DNA of 8,192 nucleotides from Chloroflexota bacterium (GCA_021777365.1 JAJYDP010000194.1:1-8192), one strand, 5' to 3'; shown: positions 1-5,813, numbered from the stretch's first letter. The notes: a model not told the origin generated them from the letters alone. Made by a program: numbers and translations.

Positions 1-1
1 A

Positions 2-400
2 CGAGGGTTCGACCCGGTGAGCTGGGACGCCGACCAGGAGCGCGCCGCGCGGGCACAGGTCGAACGGCGACCCGCCGGTCACGTCGTGCCGGTCCTGCGG
101 CGGCACGCCCTGCTCGGGACGGTGACGGCGATGCTCTCTTACCGCCCGGACGAGCTGCTTCCGCTCGTGTCGGCGCCGCTGCTGGTGGCGATCGCGGGGG
201 CGCCTGCGCCCGACGACGAGTCGGCGCGCGACCGCGAGCTCGAGCTGGGGGAGGCGCTACGGCTGCCGGGAGGGCCCGTGCGGCAGGTCCGCTATCCCGC
301 CGCCGGCCACAACCTCATGCGCTACGTGCCGGACGCGCTGGCAGGGGAGCTCGTGGGGCTGCTGGAGCTGGCCGGCGGCCGGGGGGTTCCGGGGACATAG
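2..400 (+). CDS. Alpha/beta hydrolase, C-terminal part (5' truncated by window edge)
   Basis: The reading frame is open from base 2 and ends at the TAG at 398-400, so only about 132 C-terminal residues are visible. A GTG at 17 lies in frame, but coding-like residues (RGFDP) precede it, so I take the gene as entering from the left. The segment LLVAIAGAPAPDDES looks like the beta-strand and loop that carries the acid of the catalytic triad, and PAAGHNLMRYVPDALAGEL looks like the loop with the catalytic histidine followed by the final helix. This order is typical of the end of an alpha/beta hydrolase fold. The nucleophile region is outside the window, so substrate and reaction cannot be given. 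It is followed by a hairpin at 416-440. The family call is moderately sure; the exact function is unknown. Confidence 0.65.
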   Translation, partial: RGFDPVSWDADQERAARAQVERRPAGHVVPVLRRHALLGTVTAMLSYRPDELLPLVSAPLLVAIAGAPAPDDESARDRELELGEALRLPGGPVRQVRYPAAGHNLMRYVPDALAGELVGLLELAGGRGVPGT

Positions 401-415
401 CCGACCAACGACCTC

Positions 416-440
416 CGGGACCATTGTTCGACAGGTCCCG
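416..440 (+). terminator. Hairpin after the hydrolase gene, possible terminator
   Basis: CGGGACC (416-422) and GGTCCCG (434-440) form a perfect 7-bp stem with an 11-nt loop, 15 nt after the hydrolase stop codon. There is no run of T after the stem, so it does not match the classical intrinsic terminator. High-GC bacteria often use stems without a U-tract. Position supports a transcript end or RNA-stabilising structure; this is inference. Confidence 0.35.
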
Positions 441-489
441 TACCAGGGGGTGATCCGCGGAGCGTCGCGCGCGCCCGACCATCTGCGCC

Positions 490-672
490 ATGGTACGCAG
501 AGTCCTCGCCGGCGTGTTCTGGTTCGTGGCCGTGGTGGCGTGGTACGGGTTCGCGTCGTTCGTGTTCGGCCTCCCGGCGGCCGCAGGCCCCGTGGTCGCC
601 GTCGCGATCGCAGCGTTCGTGACCATCGACCCCCGCCACTGGATCTGGCAGACCCGGCGCGTCCAGCAGTAG
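490..672 (+). CDS. Small two-helix membrane protein, 60 residues, unknown function
   Basis: The ATG at 490 opens a 60-residue frame ending at TAG 670-672. The protein has a basic N-terminus (MVRR), a hydrophobic helix at about residues 5-26 containing several aromatic residues, a second hydrophobic helix at about 32-45, and a short polar tail (TIDPRHWIWQTRRVQQ). This is the look of a small inner-membrane protein with both ends possibly cytoplasmic. There is no Shine-Dalgarno sequence. GACCAT at 477-482, 7 nt before the ATG, is a degenerate match to the -10 hexamers seen before other genes here, which hints at leaderless expression. I do not recognise a family. Hydrophobic periodicity and the strong amino-acid bias argue that it is real, but a chance frame in GC-rich DNA cannot be excluded. 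Confidence 0.5.
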   Translation: MVRRVLAGVFWFVAVVAWYGFASFVFGLPAAAGPVVAVAIAAFVTIDPRHWIWQTRRVQQ

Positions 673-810
673 AGTTCGGCGGCCCGCCTGGGCCGCTCTG
701 TCGCGCCGAGCCGCGCTCGGCGGCCCTCGAGCGCCGAGTCCTCGTGGATCACGCCGCCCTCGAGCAGCGTGAGCAGGACCCGCACGTCCCCGAGCGGCCC
801 ACGCCCGTCG

Positions 811-816
811 TACCAT
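811..816 (+). promoter_or_regulatory. Putative -10 element TACCAT for leaderless tatA-like gene
   Basis: TACCAT matches the TANNNT pattern and ends 6 nt before the GTG at 823, so transcription would begin at or next to the start codon. No convincing -35 element is visible. It supports GTG 823 over the in-frame GTG at 769 as the start of the TatA-family gene. An ATG overlapping the element (815) is out of frame. Confidence 0.45.
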
Positions 817-822
817 GTCGCC

Positions 823-1008
823 GTGGACATCGGTCTTCTGCTCGTGGTGATCCTGATCGCGGTCTTCGTGTGGCGCGGTCCCAAGACGCTGCCCCAGCTG
901 GGCAGGATGTTCGGCGAGGGCGTGCGAGCCGTCCGCCGGGAGGCACGACGGGACGGCGACCACGCCGGTGACGACTCGTCGGGGCCGCCGGAGACCGACG
1001 GTCGCTGA
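823..1008 (+). CDS. tatA: TatA/TatE-family Sec-independent translocase protein (61 residues)
   Basis: TatA proteins form the variable pore-like complex of the twin-arginine pathway, which exports folded proteins across the cytoplasmic membrane together with TatC. From the GTG at 823 the product has the family layout: a very short N-terminus (MDIG), one hydrophobic helix at residues 5-17 ([13 protein letters not shown]), the hinge [11 protein letters not shown] (18-28), an amphipathic basic helix ([15 protein letters not shown], 30-44) and an acidic, disordered tail. The usual hinge FGP reads RGP here. An in-frame GTG at 769 would add 18 polar residues ahead of the membrane helix, which is unlike the family. 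No tatC or tatB is nearby, so it may be an extra or dispersed copy. folE starts 4 nt after its stop if the 1013 start is right, so the two are probably co-transcribed. Family call good; exact TatA/B/E type uncertain. Confidence 0.75.
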   Translation: MDIGLLLVVILIAVFVWRGPKTLPQLGRMFGEGVRAVRREARRDGDHAGDDSSGPPETDGR

Positions 1009-1012
1009 TCCC

Positions 1013-1744
1013 GTGGAACGGCTGCCCCAGCACGTTCGCGCCATCGTCACCGAGATCGAGACCGAGATCGGCGAAGACGGGGCGGAGCCCATCGAGCTGG
1101 GTGAGCCCACTCCCGCCGAGGTCATCGAGGGTCGACCGGCGGGACCGGACGGGCAGGTGCCCAGGCTGGAGGGCGACGCGTTCGCGGTCGAGTCGGCCGT
1201 CCGGCAGATCCTCGCCGAGATCGGCGAGGACCCCGATCGCCCGGGCCTGGCGGCGACACCTCGGCGCGTCCACCGGATGTACGCCGAGCTGACGGCCGGC
1301 TACCACGTCGACCGCGCGCGGCTGATCAACAACGCCATCTTCGATGTCGACTACAGCGAGATGGTGGTCGTGAAGGACATCCCCTTCTACAGCCTGTGCG
1401 AGCACCACCTGCTGCCGTTCTTCGGGAACGCCGCGGTCGCATACATCCCGAAGGGGCGCGTGATCGGGCTCTCCAAGATTCCGCGGATCGTCGAGATGTA
1501 CGCCCGGCGACTGCAGGTGCAGGAGCGCATGACCCAGCAGATCGCGGACTTCCTGATGGAGACGCTCGACCCGATGGGAGTCGGCGTGGTCCTGGAGGCG
1601 ACCCACCTGTGCGCGGTGATGCGGGGGGTCAAGAAGAGCGGGACCGTCATGACGACCAGCGCGGTGCTCGGCGTCTTCCGCCGGCGCGACCGTACGCGGG
1701 CGGAGTTCTTCTCCCACCTCGAGCGCCGCCCGCCGGGCGAGTGA
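1013..1744 (+). CDS. folE: GTP cyclohydrolase I
   Basis: FolE converts GTP to 7,8-dihydroneopterin triphosphate and formate, the first step of folate (and biopterin) synthesis, in the cytoplasm as a zinc-dependent homodecamer. Numbering from GTG 1013 (243 residues), the conserved core starts near residue 52 ([16 protein letters not shown]). The zinc ligands correspond to C129 and H132 in [10 protein letters not shown] and C200 in [12 protein letters not shown]. The conserved histidines H131 and H198 are present, as is the S-G-T-V-M-T-T-S stretch at 209-216. The core is complete. The first 50 residues are an acidic, proline-containing extension not needed for the fold. Start choice is uncertain: GTG 968 is also in frame and would overlap tatA by 41 nt, while GTG 1013 lies 4 nt after the tatA stop. 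Neither has a strong ribosome site. No other folate genes are in the window. Confidence 0.95.
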   Translation: MERLPQHVRAIVTEIETEIGEDGAEPIELGEPTPAEVIEGRPAGPDGQVPRLEGDAFAVESAVRQILAEIGEDPDRPGLAATPRRVHRMYAELTAGYHVDRARLINNAIFDVDYSEMVVVKDIPFYSLCEHHLLPFFGNAAVAYIPKGRVIGLSKIPRIVEMYARRLQVQERMTQQIADFLMETLDPMGVGVVLEATHLCAVMRGVKKSGTVMTTSAVLGVFRRRDRTRAEFFSHLERRPPGE

Positions 1745-1749
1745 GTGAA

Positions 1750-1788
1750 CGGCCGCGCGGCCGCAGGCGCGGCCGTATTCGCGGCCGC
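1750..1788 (+). terminator. GC-only palindrome cluster after folE, possible terminator
   Basis: CGGCCGCG (1750-1757) and CGCGGCCG (1768-1775) form a perfect 8-bp stem with a 10-nt loop, starting 5 nt after the folE stop. The self-complementary octamer GCGGCCGC occurs at 1757-1764 and again at 1781-1788, so alternative pairings are possible. No T-run follows. It separates folE from the acyl-CoA block and is best read as a transcript-end structure, without proof. Confidence 0.35.
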
Positions 1789-1839
1789 CTGACCGGCGCC
1801 GTCTGCCGCGGGCACGGTCGCGCGTCTCCCCGCCCGACG

Positions 1840-1845
1840 TATGAT
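1840..1845 (+). promoter_or_regulatory. Putative -10 element TATGAT for the mutase/meaB unit
   Basis: TATGAT is one base from the TATAAT consensus, stands out in GC-rich surroundings, and ends 8 nt before the ATG at 1854. A transcript starting about 1852-1854 would begin on the 8-codon upstream ORF. No clear -35 hexamer is seen at the normal distance. Confidence 0.5.
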
Positions 1846-1853
1846 GCGCGGCG

Positions 1854-1880
1854 ATGAACAGGCGGCAGTCCACCCCATGA
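1854..1880 (+). CDS. Eight-codon upstream ORF overlapping the mutase start (ATGA)
   Basis: ATG 1854 opens a frame coding MNRRQSTP that ends at TGA 1878-1880. The last A of the ATGA overlap completes the stop, while the ATG at 1877 starts the mutase small subunit. With the TATGAT element 8 nt upstream, the ATG would sit at the very 5' end of the mRNA, which suits leaderless initiation. The ORF may therefore load ribosomes that re-initiate on the mutase gene. Too short for any codon-usage or homology argument, so it rests on position only. Confidence 0.35.
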   Translation: MNRRQSTP

Positions 1881-2287
1881 CCGAGCGCCCCATCAAGGTC
1901 CTCATCGCCAAGCCGGGGCTTGACGGCCACGACCGCGGCGCGAAGGTGCTTGCGCGCGGGCTGCGCGACGAAGGCTTCGAGGTCGTGTACACCGGGCTCC
2001 GGCAGACGCCCGAGATGATCGCGTCGACCGCGCTCCAGGAGGACGTCGACGTGGTCGGGCTGTCGATCCTCTCCGGCGCGCACATGACCCTGCTGCCCAA
2101 GATCTGCCGGGCGCTGCGCGAGGAAGGGCTCGGCGACGTCCTCGTCACCGCCGGCGGGATCATCCCCGACGACGACATCTCCGCGCTGCGCGAGGCGGGT
2201 GTGCGGCGCGTGTTCGGACCCGGAACGACGATCGGCGAGGTCGCGGAGTACCTGCGCGCGAACGTCCGCCCGCGCGACGCGGCATGA
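1877..2287 (+). CDS. Cobalamin-binding small subunit of acyl-CoA mutase (methylmalonyl-CoA or isobutyryl-CoA type)
   Basis: This 136-residue protein is the stand-alone B12-binding domain of an adenosylcobalamin-dependent acyl-CoA mutase. These enzymes rearrange the carbon skeleton of, for example, methylmalonyl-CoA to succinyl-CoA or isobutyryl-CoA to butyryl-CoA. The full B12 signature is visible: D16-G-H18-D-R-G21 (H18 is the expected lower axial ligand of cobalt), S63-I-L65, and G93-G94 in [12 protein letters not shown]. The length equals that known for small subunits such as IcmB. The large catalytic subunit is not in the window, so the substrate cannot be fixed. The ATG at 1877 is chosen because conserved sequence ([16 protein letters not shown]) begins 5 residues later. 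In-frame ATGs at 1841 and 1844 overlap the -10 element. meaB follows, which supports the mutase role over a methyltransferase corrinoid protein. Confidence 0.9.
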   Translation: MTERPIKVLIAKPGLDGHDRGAKVLARGLRDEGFEVVYTGLRQTPEMIASTALQEDVDVVGLSILSGAHMTLLPKICRALREEGLGDVLVTAGGIIPDDDISALREAGVRRVFGPGTTIGEVAEYLRANVRPRDAA

Positions 2288-2349
2288 GGGTACGAGAGCC
2301 TGGCCGCGGCCTCGCGACCGGGGCCGCGCGCGAGACGTTCGCGACGTGA
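2284..2349 (+). CDS. 21-codon ORF bridging the mutase subunit and meaB
   Basis: ATG 2284 overlaps the mutase stop (ATGA, 2284-2287), and the frame codes 21 residues ([21 protein letters not shown]) before TGA 2347-2349, which in turn overlaps the GTG start of meaB (GTGA, 2346-2349). The frame thus spans the whole gap between the two genes, with a 4-nt overlap at each end. No family is recognisable, and the peptide may matter only as a carrier for ribosomes. A GC-rich hairpin (CGCGGCC 2305-2311 with GGCCGCG 2322-2328, 10-nt loop) lies inside it, which translation of this ORF would melt. It could still be a chance frame. Confidence 0.3.
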   Translation: MRVREPGRGLATGAARETFAT

Positions 2350-3419
2350 CCGCGGCCGCCCGCGGCACCGAGCTTGCGGAGCGTGCGCGGGCGGGTGACC
2401 GCCGGAGCCTGGCCCGCCTCCTCACCGAGATCGAGGACCGGACGCGCGTCGCCGAGGCCGCCCTGCGGATCCTCTACCCGCGGACCGGGGGCGCCCATCT
2501 CGTGGGTGTGACCGGGGCGCCCGGGGCCGGCAAGAGCACCCTCGTTGCGTCGCTCGTCCGGGCCGTCCGCGCATCGGGACGGCCGGCCGCCGTCCTCGCG
2601 ATCGACCCGTCGAGCCCCATCACAGGCGGCGCCATCCTGGGCGATCGGATCCGCATGCAGGAGCACGCGGGCGACCGCGACGTCTTCATCCGGTCGATGG
2701 CCTCCCGCGGGCACGCGGGTGGGCTCGCCGCCGCGTCGGTCGACGCCGCCGTCGCGCTCGACGCCGCGGGATTCCCGATCGTCTTCCTCGAGACCGTCGG
2801 GGCCGGGCAGAGCGAGGTCGAGGTCGCGTCGATCGCGGACACGACGCTCGTGGTGGAGGCGCCCGAGATGGGCGACGAGGTGCAGGCGATCAAGGCTGGC
2901 CTGCTCGAGGTGGCCGACATCGTGGTGGTGACCAAGGGCGATCGCCCCGGGGCGCAGCGAACCGCCGCCCAGCTCCGGGCGATGCTCACGATCGGAGCGA
3001 GCGACGAGGCGGAGGCGATCCGGCGCGCCGAGGCCCGCGGCCGCCGCCGTCCGAAGCGGCCCGAGGTGTTGCTGGTGACCGCGCCGACCGGAGACGGGAT
3101 CCCGGAGCTCCTCGATGCGCTCGACCGACGGGCCGGCGAGCGGGGGCCCGCGGCACTCCAGTCGGCGAGGGTCGCCCGCGCCGCCGCACAGCTCGACGCC
3201 GTCCTCGCCGAGCGGCTTCGGGCCCGGCTGCGCGCTCCCGGCCACGCGGCGGAGCTGGCCGCGATCCTGCACGCGATCGCGGGCCACGAGATCGACCCGT
3301 ACGCGGCCGCCGACCGGCTCTTGGAGCGGCTGGAAGGGGAGCACGAGCGGCCGCACGGCGAGCAGGAGGGGCCTGGGATGACGGCCGACCGGCCCGCGCG
3401 GGGCGTCGCAGCGACCTGA
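2346..3419 (+). CDS. meaB: MeaB/ArgK-family GTPase, chaperone of B12-dependent acyl-CoA mutase
   Basis: MeaB (human MMAA) is a P-loop GTPase that gates adenosylcobalamin loading and protects or reactivates the mutase. From GTG 2346 the product has 357 residues. Visible motifs are: Walker A G57-A-P-G-A-G-K63-S-T65; the family block LAIDPSSPITGGAILGDRIR (84-103) and FIRSMASRGHAGG (114-126); IVFLETVGAGQSEVE (145-159), which carries the Walker B/switch II region; the base-recognition motif at 196-199; and TAPTGDGIPEL (245-255). The base motif reads TKGD where the usual form is NKxD, an unusual loss of the asparagine. The C-terminal 25 residues are a polar tail. GTG 2346 is the only in-frame start between the mutase stop and the conserved N-terminal helix. 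There is no Shine-Dalgarno sequence, so coupling through the preceding ORF is plausible. Adjacent to its expected mutase partner. Confidence 0.93.
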   Translation: MTAAARGTELAERARAGDRRSLARLLTEIEDRTRVAEAALRILYPRTGGAHLVGVTGAPGAGKSTLVASLVRAVRASGRPAAVLAIDPSSPITGGAILGDRIRMQEHAGDRDVFIRSMASRGHAGGLAAASVDAAVALDAAGFPIVFLETVGAGQSEVEVASIADTTLVVEAPEMGDEVQAIKAGLLEVADIVVVTKGDRPGAQRTAAQLRAMLTIGASDEAEAIRRAEARGRRRPKRPEVLLVTAPTGDGIPELLDALDRRAGERGPAALQSARVARAAAQLDAVLAERLRARLRAPGHAAELAAILHAIAGHEIDPYAAADRLLERLEGEHERPHGEQEGPGMTADRPARGVAAT

Positions 3420-3446
3420 CGGGTGCCATCGCGGGTGCAGTACCCT
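3416..3446 (+). promoter_or_regulatory. Putative promoter for leaderless 3-hydroxyacyl-CoA dehydrogenase gene
   Basis: TACCCT at 3441-3446 fits TANNNT and ends 8 nt before the ATG at 3455. CTGACG at 3416-3421, overlapping the meaB stop codon, resembles TTGACA, with a 19-nt spacer. The same arrangement (CTGACC, 19 nt, TAGCAT) precedes the thiolase gene. There is no Shine-Dalgarno sequence before the ATG, consistent with a leaderless transcript. Confidence 0.5.
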
Positions 3447-3454
3447 TCGGGTCC

Positions 3455-4330
3455 ATGAGCATCAGGACGGTCCTCGTCTGCGGCGCGGGGCTGATGGGAC
3501 ACGGCATCGCCCAGGTCTGCGCGGTCACCGGTCACGACGTCTTTCTCTTCGAGCCCGACCGGGCCCGGTCGGAGGCGGGCATGGCACGGATCGCGGGCAA
3601 CCTGGAGCGGGCGGTCCAGAAGGAGCGGATGACCGCGCAGGAGCGCCAGGCGGCGCTGGGGCGAATCCGCATCGCCGACGCCCTCGGCGGAGCGGTCGCG
3701 CAGTGCGACCTGGCCGTCGAGGCCGTCTTCGAGGACGAGGCGGTCAAGCGGTCGCTGTTCGCCGAGCTCGACCAGCGCGCCCCGGAGCACACGATCCTCG
3801 CCTCGAACACCAGCTCGATCAGCATCACCCGGCTGGCCGCCGCCGTGCGACCGGCCAGGCGGGCTCGGTTCATCGGCATGCACTTCTTCAGCCCCGTGCC
3901 CGTGATGCCCCTGATCGAGCTCGTGCGCGGCGCCGAGACCTCCGAGCAGGCCGAGGCGGACATCCGCGGGCTGGCGGCGGAGCTGGGCAAGCAGGTCATC
4001 GTCAGCAAGGACCGCCCGGGCTTCGTCGTGAACCGGATCCTGATGCCGCTCCTGGTCGAGGCCATGCGCGCGTACGAGGAAGGGCTCGGCACGCTGGAGG
4101 ACATCGACGCCGGCGTGCGCCTCGGGCTCAACCACCCGATGGGGCCGCTCGAGCTGGCCGACTTCATCGGGCTCGACGTCTGCCTGCACGTCATGGAGGT
4201 CCTGTACGCGGGATTCCACGAACCGCAGTTCGCGCCCCCGCCGATCCTTCGCCAGCTGGTCGATGCGGGGTACCTTGGCCAGAAGTCGGGTCGCGGCTTC
4301 TACACCTACCCGCGGCCCCCGAAGGCGTAG
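3455..4330 (+). CDS. hbd: 3-hydroxyacyl-CoA (3-hydroxybutyryl-CoA) dehydrogenase
   Basis: The 291-residue protein oxidises (S)-3-hydroxyacyl-CoA to 3-oxoacyl-CoA with NAD(P)+, or the reverse in butyrate/PHB-type routes, in the cytoplasm. The N-terminal Rossmann domain has G10-A-G12-L-M-G15 and an acidic residue at the end of the second strand (LFEPD, 31-35). The active site includes ASNTSSISI (116-124), H143 in GMHFFSPVPVMPLIELV, E155 of the His-Glu pair and N193 in RPGFVVNRI. The C-terminal helical domain has GVRLGLNHPMGPLELADFIGLDV (about 220-242) and ends in GQKSGRGFYTY. Length matches single-function dehydrogenases (about 280-300), not the fused hydratase-dehydrogenase. The acyl-CoA dehydrogenase gene starts 18 nt after its stop, so both are likely one operon driven by the promoter at 3416-3446. 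Exact chain-length preference cannot be read from sequence. Confidence 0.95.
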   Translation: MSIRTVLVCGAGLMGHGIAQVCAVTGHDVFLFEPDRARSEAGMARIAGNLERAVQKERMTAQERQAALGRIRIADALGGAVAQCDLAVEAVFEDEAVKRSLFAELDQRAPEHTILASNTSSISITRLAAAVRPARRARFIGMHFFSPVPVMPLIELVRGAETSEQAEADIRGLAAELGKQVIVSKDRPGFVVNRILMPLLVEAMRAYEEGLGTLEDIDAGVRLGLNHPMGPLELADFIGLDVCLHVMEVLYAGFHEPQFAPPPILRQLVDAGYLGQKSGRGFYTYPRPPKA

Positions 4331-4334
4331 CGGC

Positions 4335-4341
4335 AGGGGAG
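4335..4341 (+). promoter_or_regulatory. Ribosome binding site AGGGGAG deciding the acyl-CoA dehydrogenase start
   Basis: AGGGGAG ends 7 nt before GTG 4349. This is one of the few clear Shine-Dalgarno sequences in the window and fixes the GTG start. It fits an internal operon gene, in contrast to the leaderless first gene upstream. Confidence 0.65.
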
Positions 4342-4348
4342 CGGGCCG

Positions 4349-5521
4349 GTGTTCGACGGCGCGCTCAGTGAGGAGGAGCGACTCCTCCGCGACACCGTCC
4401 GCGACTTCGCCGCCCGGGAGCTCGCTCCGGGTGCGGCGGAACGCGACGAGCAGGAGCACTACGAACGGCGCCTCTTCGACGCGATGGCCGGGCTCGGCCT
4501 GACGGGTGCGCCCTTCCCGGAGTCGATCGGCGGCGGCGGCATCGCCTACCGCGCCTGGACGCTCGTCATGGAGGAGCTGGGTGCCGTCGACATGGCCATG
4601 GCCGTGTCGCTGAGCGTGCACGTCCTGTCGCAGGCGCCCGTGGTCCGGTGGGGAACCACGGAGCAGCACCAGCGCTGGCTCGCGCCGATGCTCCGCGGGG
4701 AACGCATGGGCGCCTTCGCGCTGACCGAGCCGAACGCCGGGTCCGACGCCGCCGCGATTCGCCTGCGGGCAACGCGGATCGGGCCGGCGGACGCGCCCAC
4801 GGCATATCGACTGGACGGCACCAAGATCTGGATCAGCAACGCGCCCGAGGCCGAGCACTACCTGGTCTTCGCCACGCTCGATCCCGAGGCCGGACCCTCC
4901 GCGATCACCGCCTTCCTGGTCGAGAAGGGCACCCCGGGGTTCGAGTTCGGACGCAAGGAGCGGAAGCTCGGGATCCGCGCCAACCCCGCCTCCGAGATCG
5001 TGTTCCACGGCGCCGAGGTGCTCGCGGCGAACCGCCTCGGCCGCGAGGGCGAGGGGTACCGCATCGCGCTGTCCTCGCTCGGCGAGGGGAGGATCTCGAT
5101 CGCGGCCGCCTGCACGGGAATCGCCCGGGCCGCGCTGGAGGCCGCGGCTCGCTACTGCGCCGAGCGACAGGCGTTCGGTGGCCCGCTCACGGACCAGCAG
5201 GGCGTGCGGTTCATGCTCGCGGAGATGGCGCAGCAGGTGGCCGCGGCCCGGGCCCTTACACGTGCCGCCGCCGAGGCGAAGGACCGCGGCGAGCCGATCG
5301 CCGAGGCGTCGTCGCTCGCGAAGTGGACGGCATCCGACGCGGCGATGCGCGTGGCGAGCGACGCGGTGCAGCTCTTCGGCGCGGCCGGGTACAGCCGCGA
5401 GAACCCGGTCGAGCGGTACCTCCGCGACGCGAAGGGCGCGCAGATCTACGAGGGCACCAACCAGATCCATCGGTTGATCGTGGCCGAGCAACTCATGAGG
5501 GGGCTGGGGCTCGGAGGATAG
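4349..5521 (+). CDS. Acyl-CoA dehydrogenase (FAD, short/medium-chain type)
   Basis: Catalyses alpha,beta-dehydrogenation of an acyl-CoA to the trans-2-enoyl-CoA, passing electrons to electron-transfer flavoprotein. All three family domains are present in 390 residues, the usual length. The N-terminal helical domain covers about 5-118. The middle beta domain has the FAD/substrate signature FALTEPNAGSD (123-133) and TKIWISNA (158-165). The C-terminal helical domain has RQAFGGPL (273-280), QLFGAAGYSRENPVERYLRDAK (341-362) and YEGTNQI (367-373). E368 is in the position of the catalytic base of short- and medium-chain acyl-CoA dehydrogenases. GTG 4349 is supported by AGGGGAG 7 nt upstream. It follows the 3-hydroxyacyl-CoA dehydrogenase gene by 18 nt. 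Butyryl-, isobutyryl- or 2-methyl-acyl-CoA are all possible substrates, and the neighbouring mutase subunit makes branched-chain or propionate-linked catabolism plausible. Confidence 0.95.
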   Translation: MFDGALSEEERLLRDTVRDFAARELAPGAAERDEQEHYERRLFDAMAGLGLTGAPFPESIGGGGIAYRAWTLVMEELGAVDMAMAVSLSVHVLSQAPVVRWGTTEQHQRWLAPMLRGERMGAFALTEPNAGSDAAAIRLRATRIGPADAPTAYRLDGTKIWISNAPEAEHYLVFATLDPEAGPSAITAFLVEKGTPGFEFGRKERKLGIRANPASEIVFHGAEVLAANRLGREGEGYRIALSSLGEGRISIAAACTGIARAALEAAARYCAERQAFGGPLTDQQGVRFMLAEMAQQVAAARALTRAAAEAKDRGEPIAEASSLAKWTASDAAMRVASDAVQLFGAAGYSRENPVERYLRDAKGAQIYEGTNQIHRLIVAEQLMRGLGLGG

Positions 5522-5542
5522 CGGCGGGAGAAGGCCGAGAAC

Positions 5543-5563
5543 TGCTACGCGGCGGCGTGGGCA
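5543..5563 (+). repeat. 21-nt repeat, copy 1 (distal part of duplicated intergenic element)
   Basis: Twenty of 21 bases (beginning TGCTAC, ending GTGGGCA) match 7195-7215; only base 7 differs (G here, C there). It begins 22 nt after the acyl-CoA dehydrogenase stop. It lies 181 nt upstream of the core of the duplicated element, against 126 nt in the other copy, so the two copies differ by an indel of about 55 nt in between. Confidence 0.6.
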
Positions 5564-5694
5564 GTAGATCGGCGGCCCTCCGGCGAGATGACCTTCGCCC
5601 ATGGCAGACCCGCCCGTTGACGGCCAGCTTCGTCGCGACGGCGCGCGACCCGCACCACCTTCGGGTCATTTGGATCTTGCGGCGGCCGCGCGCA

Positions 5695-5791
5695 GGCGAA
5701 TGCTGTTTTCGCGCGCAGGGAGCGTTGACGCGCGGCCGTGCCCAGGCCGCTTCGACCGCGCCGAGCCACTGGCGAGACCGACCCGCGTGCA
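5695..5791 (+). repeat. Duplicated intergenic element, copy 1, ending just before the SRPBCC gene
   Basis: The core 5724-5785 (from GTTGACG to CCGACCCG) matches 7321-7383 with one substitution and one 1-nt indel. Upstream, 5695-5723 matches 7292-7320 over exactly 29 positions with about 20 identities and no gap. Downstream, TGCAG (5788-5792) is also shared. Inside the core, GCGGCC (5732-5737) and GGCCGC (5745-5750) form a 6-bp stem; the indel falls in its loop and the stem is unchanged. The element ends 22-28 nt before the start codon of the downstream gene. It contains no -10-like hexamer. The reading frame of the SRPBCC gene is open through it, but the protein similarity does not extend there, so it is treated as noncoding. 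Role unknown: leader RNA or small dispersed repeat. Confidence 0.8.
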
Positions 5792-5813
5792 GCCCCGCGA
5801 AGGGGTGGTGGCC

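Larger units (their letters stand above)
5522..5813 (+). other. 292-nt intergenic region with the first copy of the duplicated element
   Basis: No convincing gene here. Apart from the repeat parts (5543-5563, 5695-5791), it holds a direct repeat GCGCGCAGG (5688-5696 and 5711-5719) and patches richer in A+T than the neighbouring genes (TTTGGATCTTG around 5670-5679, GCTGTTTTC around 5702-5710). Just before the SRPBCC start, CCCC (5793-5796) can pair with GGGG (5802-5805) across a 5-nt loop. AAGGGG (5800-5805) is the probable ribosome site, so this stem would hide it. Confidence 0.55.

Noticed and set aside
749..2425. A 558-codon open frame on the minus strand opposite folE and the mutase subunit
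   Set aside because: It is a mirror of the real genes, low in complexity and without recognisable motifs.
2474..5602. A 1042-codon open frame on the minus strand
   Set aside because: It lies antisense to meaB, the 3-hydroxyacyl-CoA dehydrogenase and the acyl-CoA dehydrogenase, all of which have complete family motifs. Its translation is arginine/proline/alanine-rich with no domain. Long antisense frames are expected in DNA of this GC content.
5724..5746. TTGACG at the start of the repeat as a -35 box
   Set aside because: No TANNNT-like -10 is found 16-19 nt downstream in either copy, and the stem-loop indel changes the spacing between copies.
5724..5791. Cobalamin riboswitch suggested by GCCACTG in the repeat, near B12-related genes
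   Set aside because: The GCCACTG string occurs, but the other conserved parts (the GGGAA/GGTG segment, the paired TCC block and a proper B12 box) are absent, and the downstream genes are not B12 genes.
5601..5813. Upstream extension of the SRPBCC gene to an ATG at 5601
   Set aside because: The extension translates to arginine/proline-rich sequence, covers the duplicated noncoding element and lacks the ribosome site found before ATG 5814.
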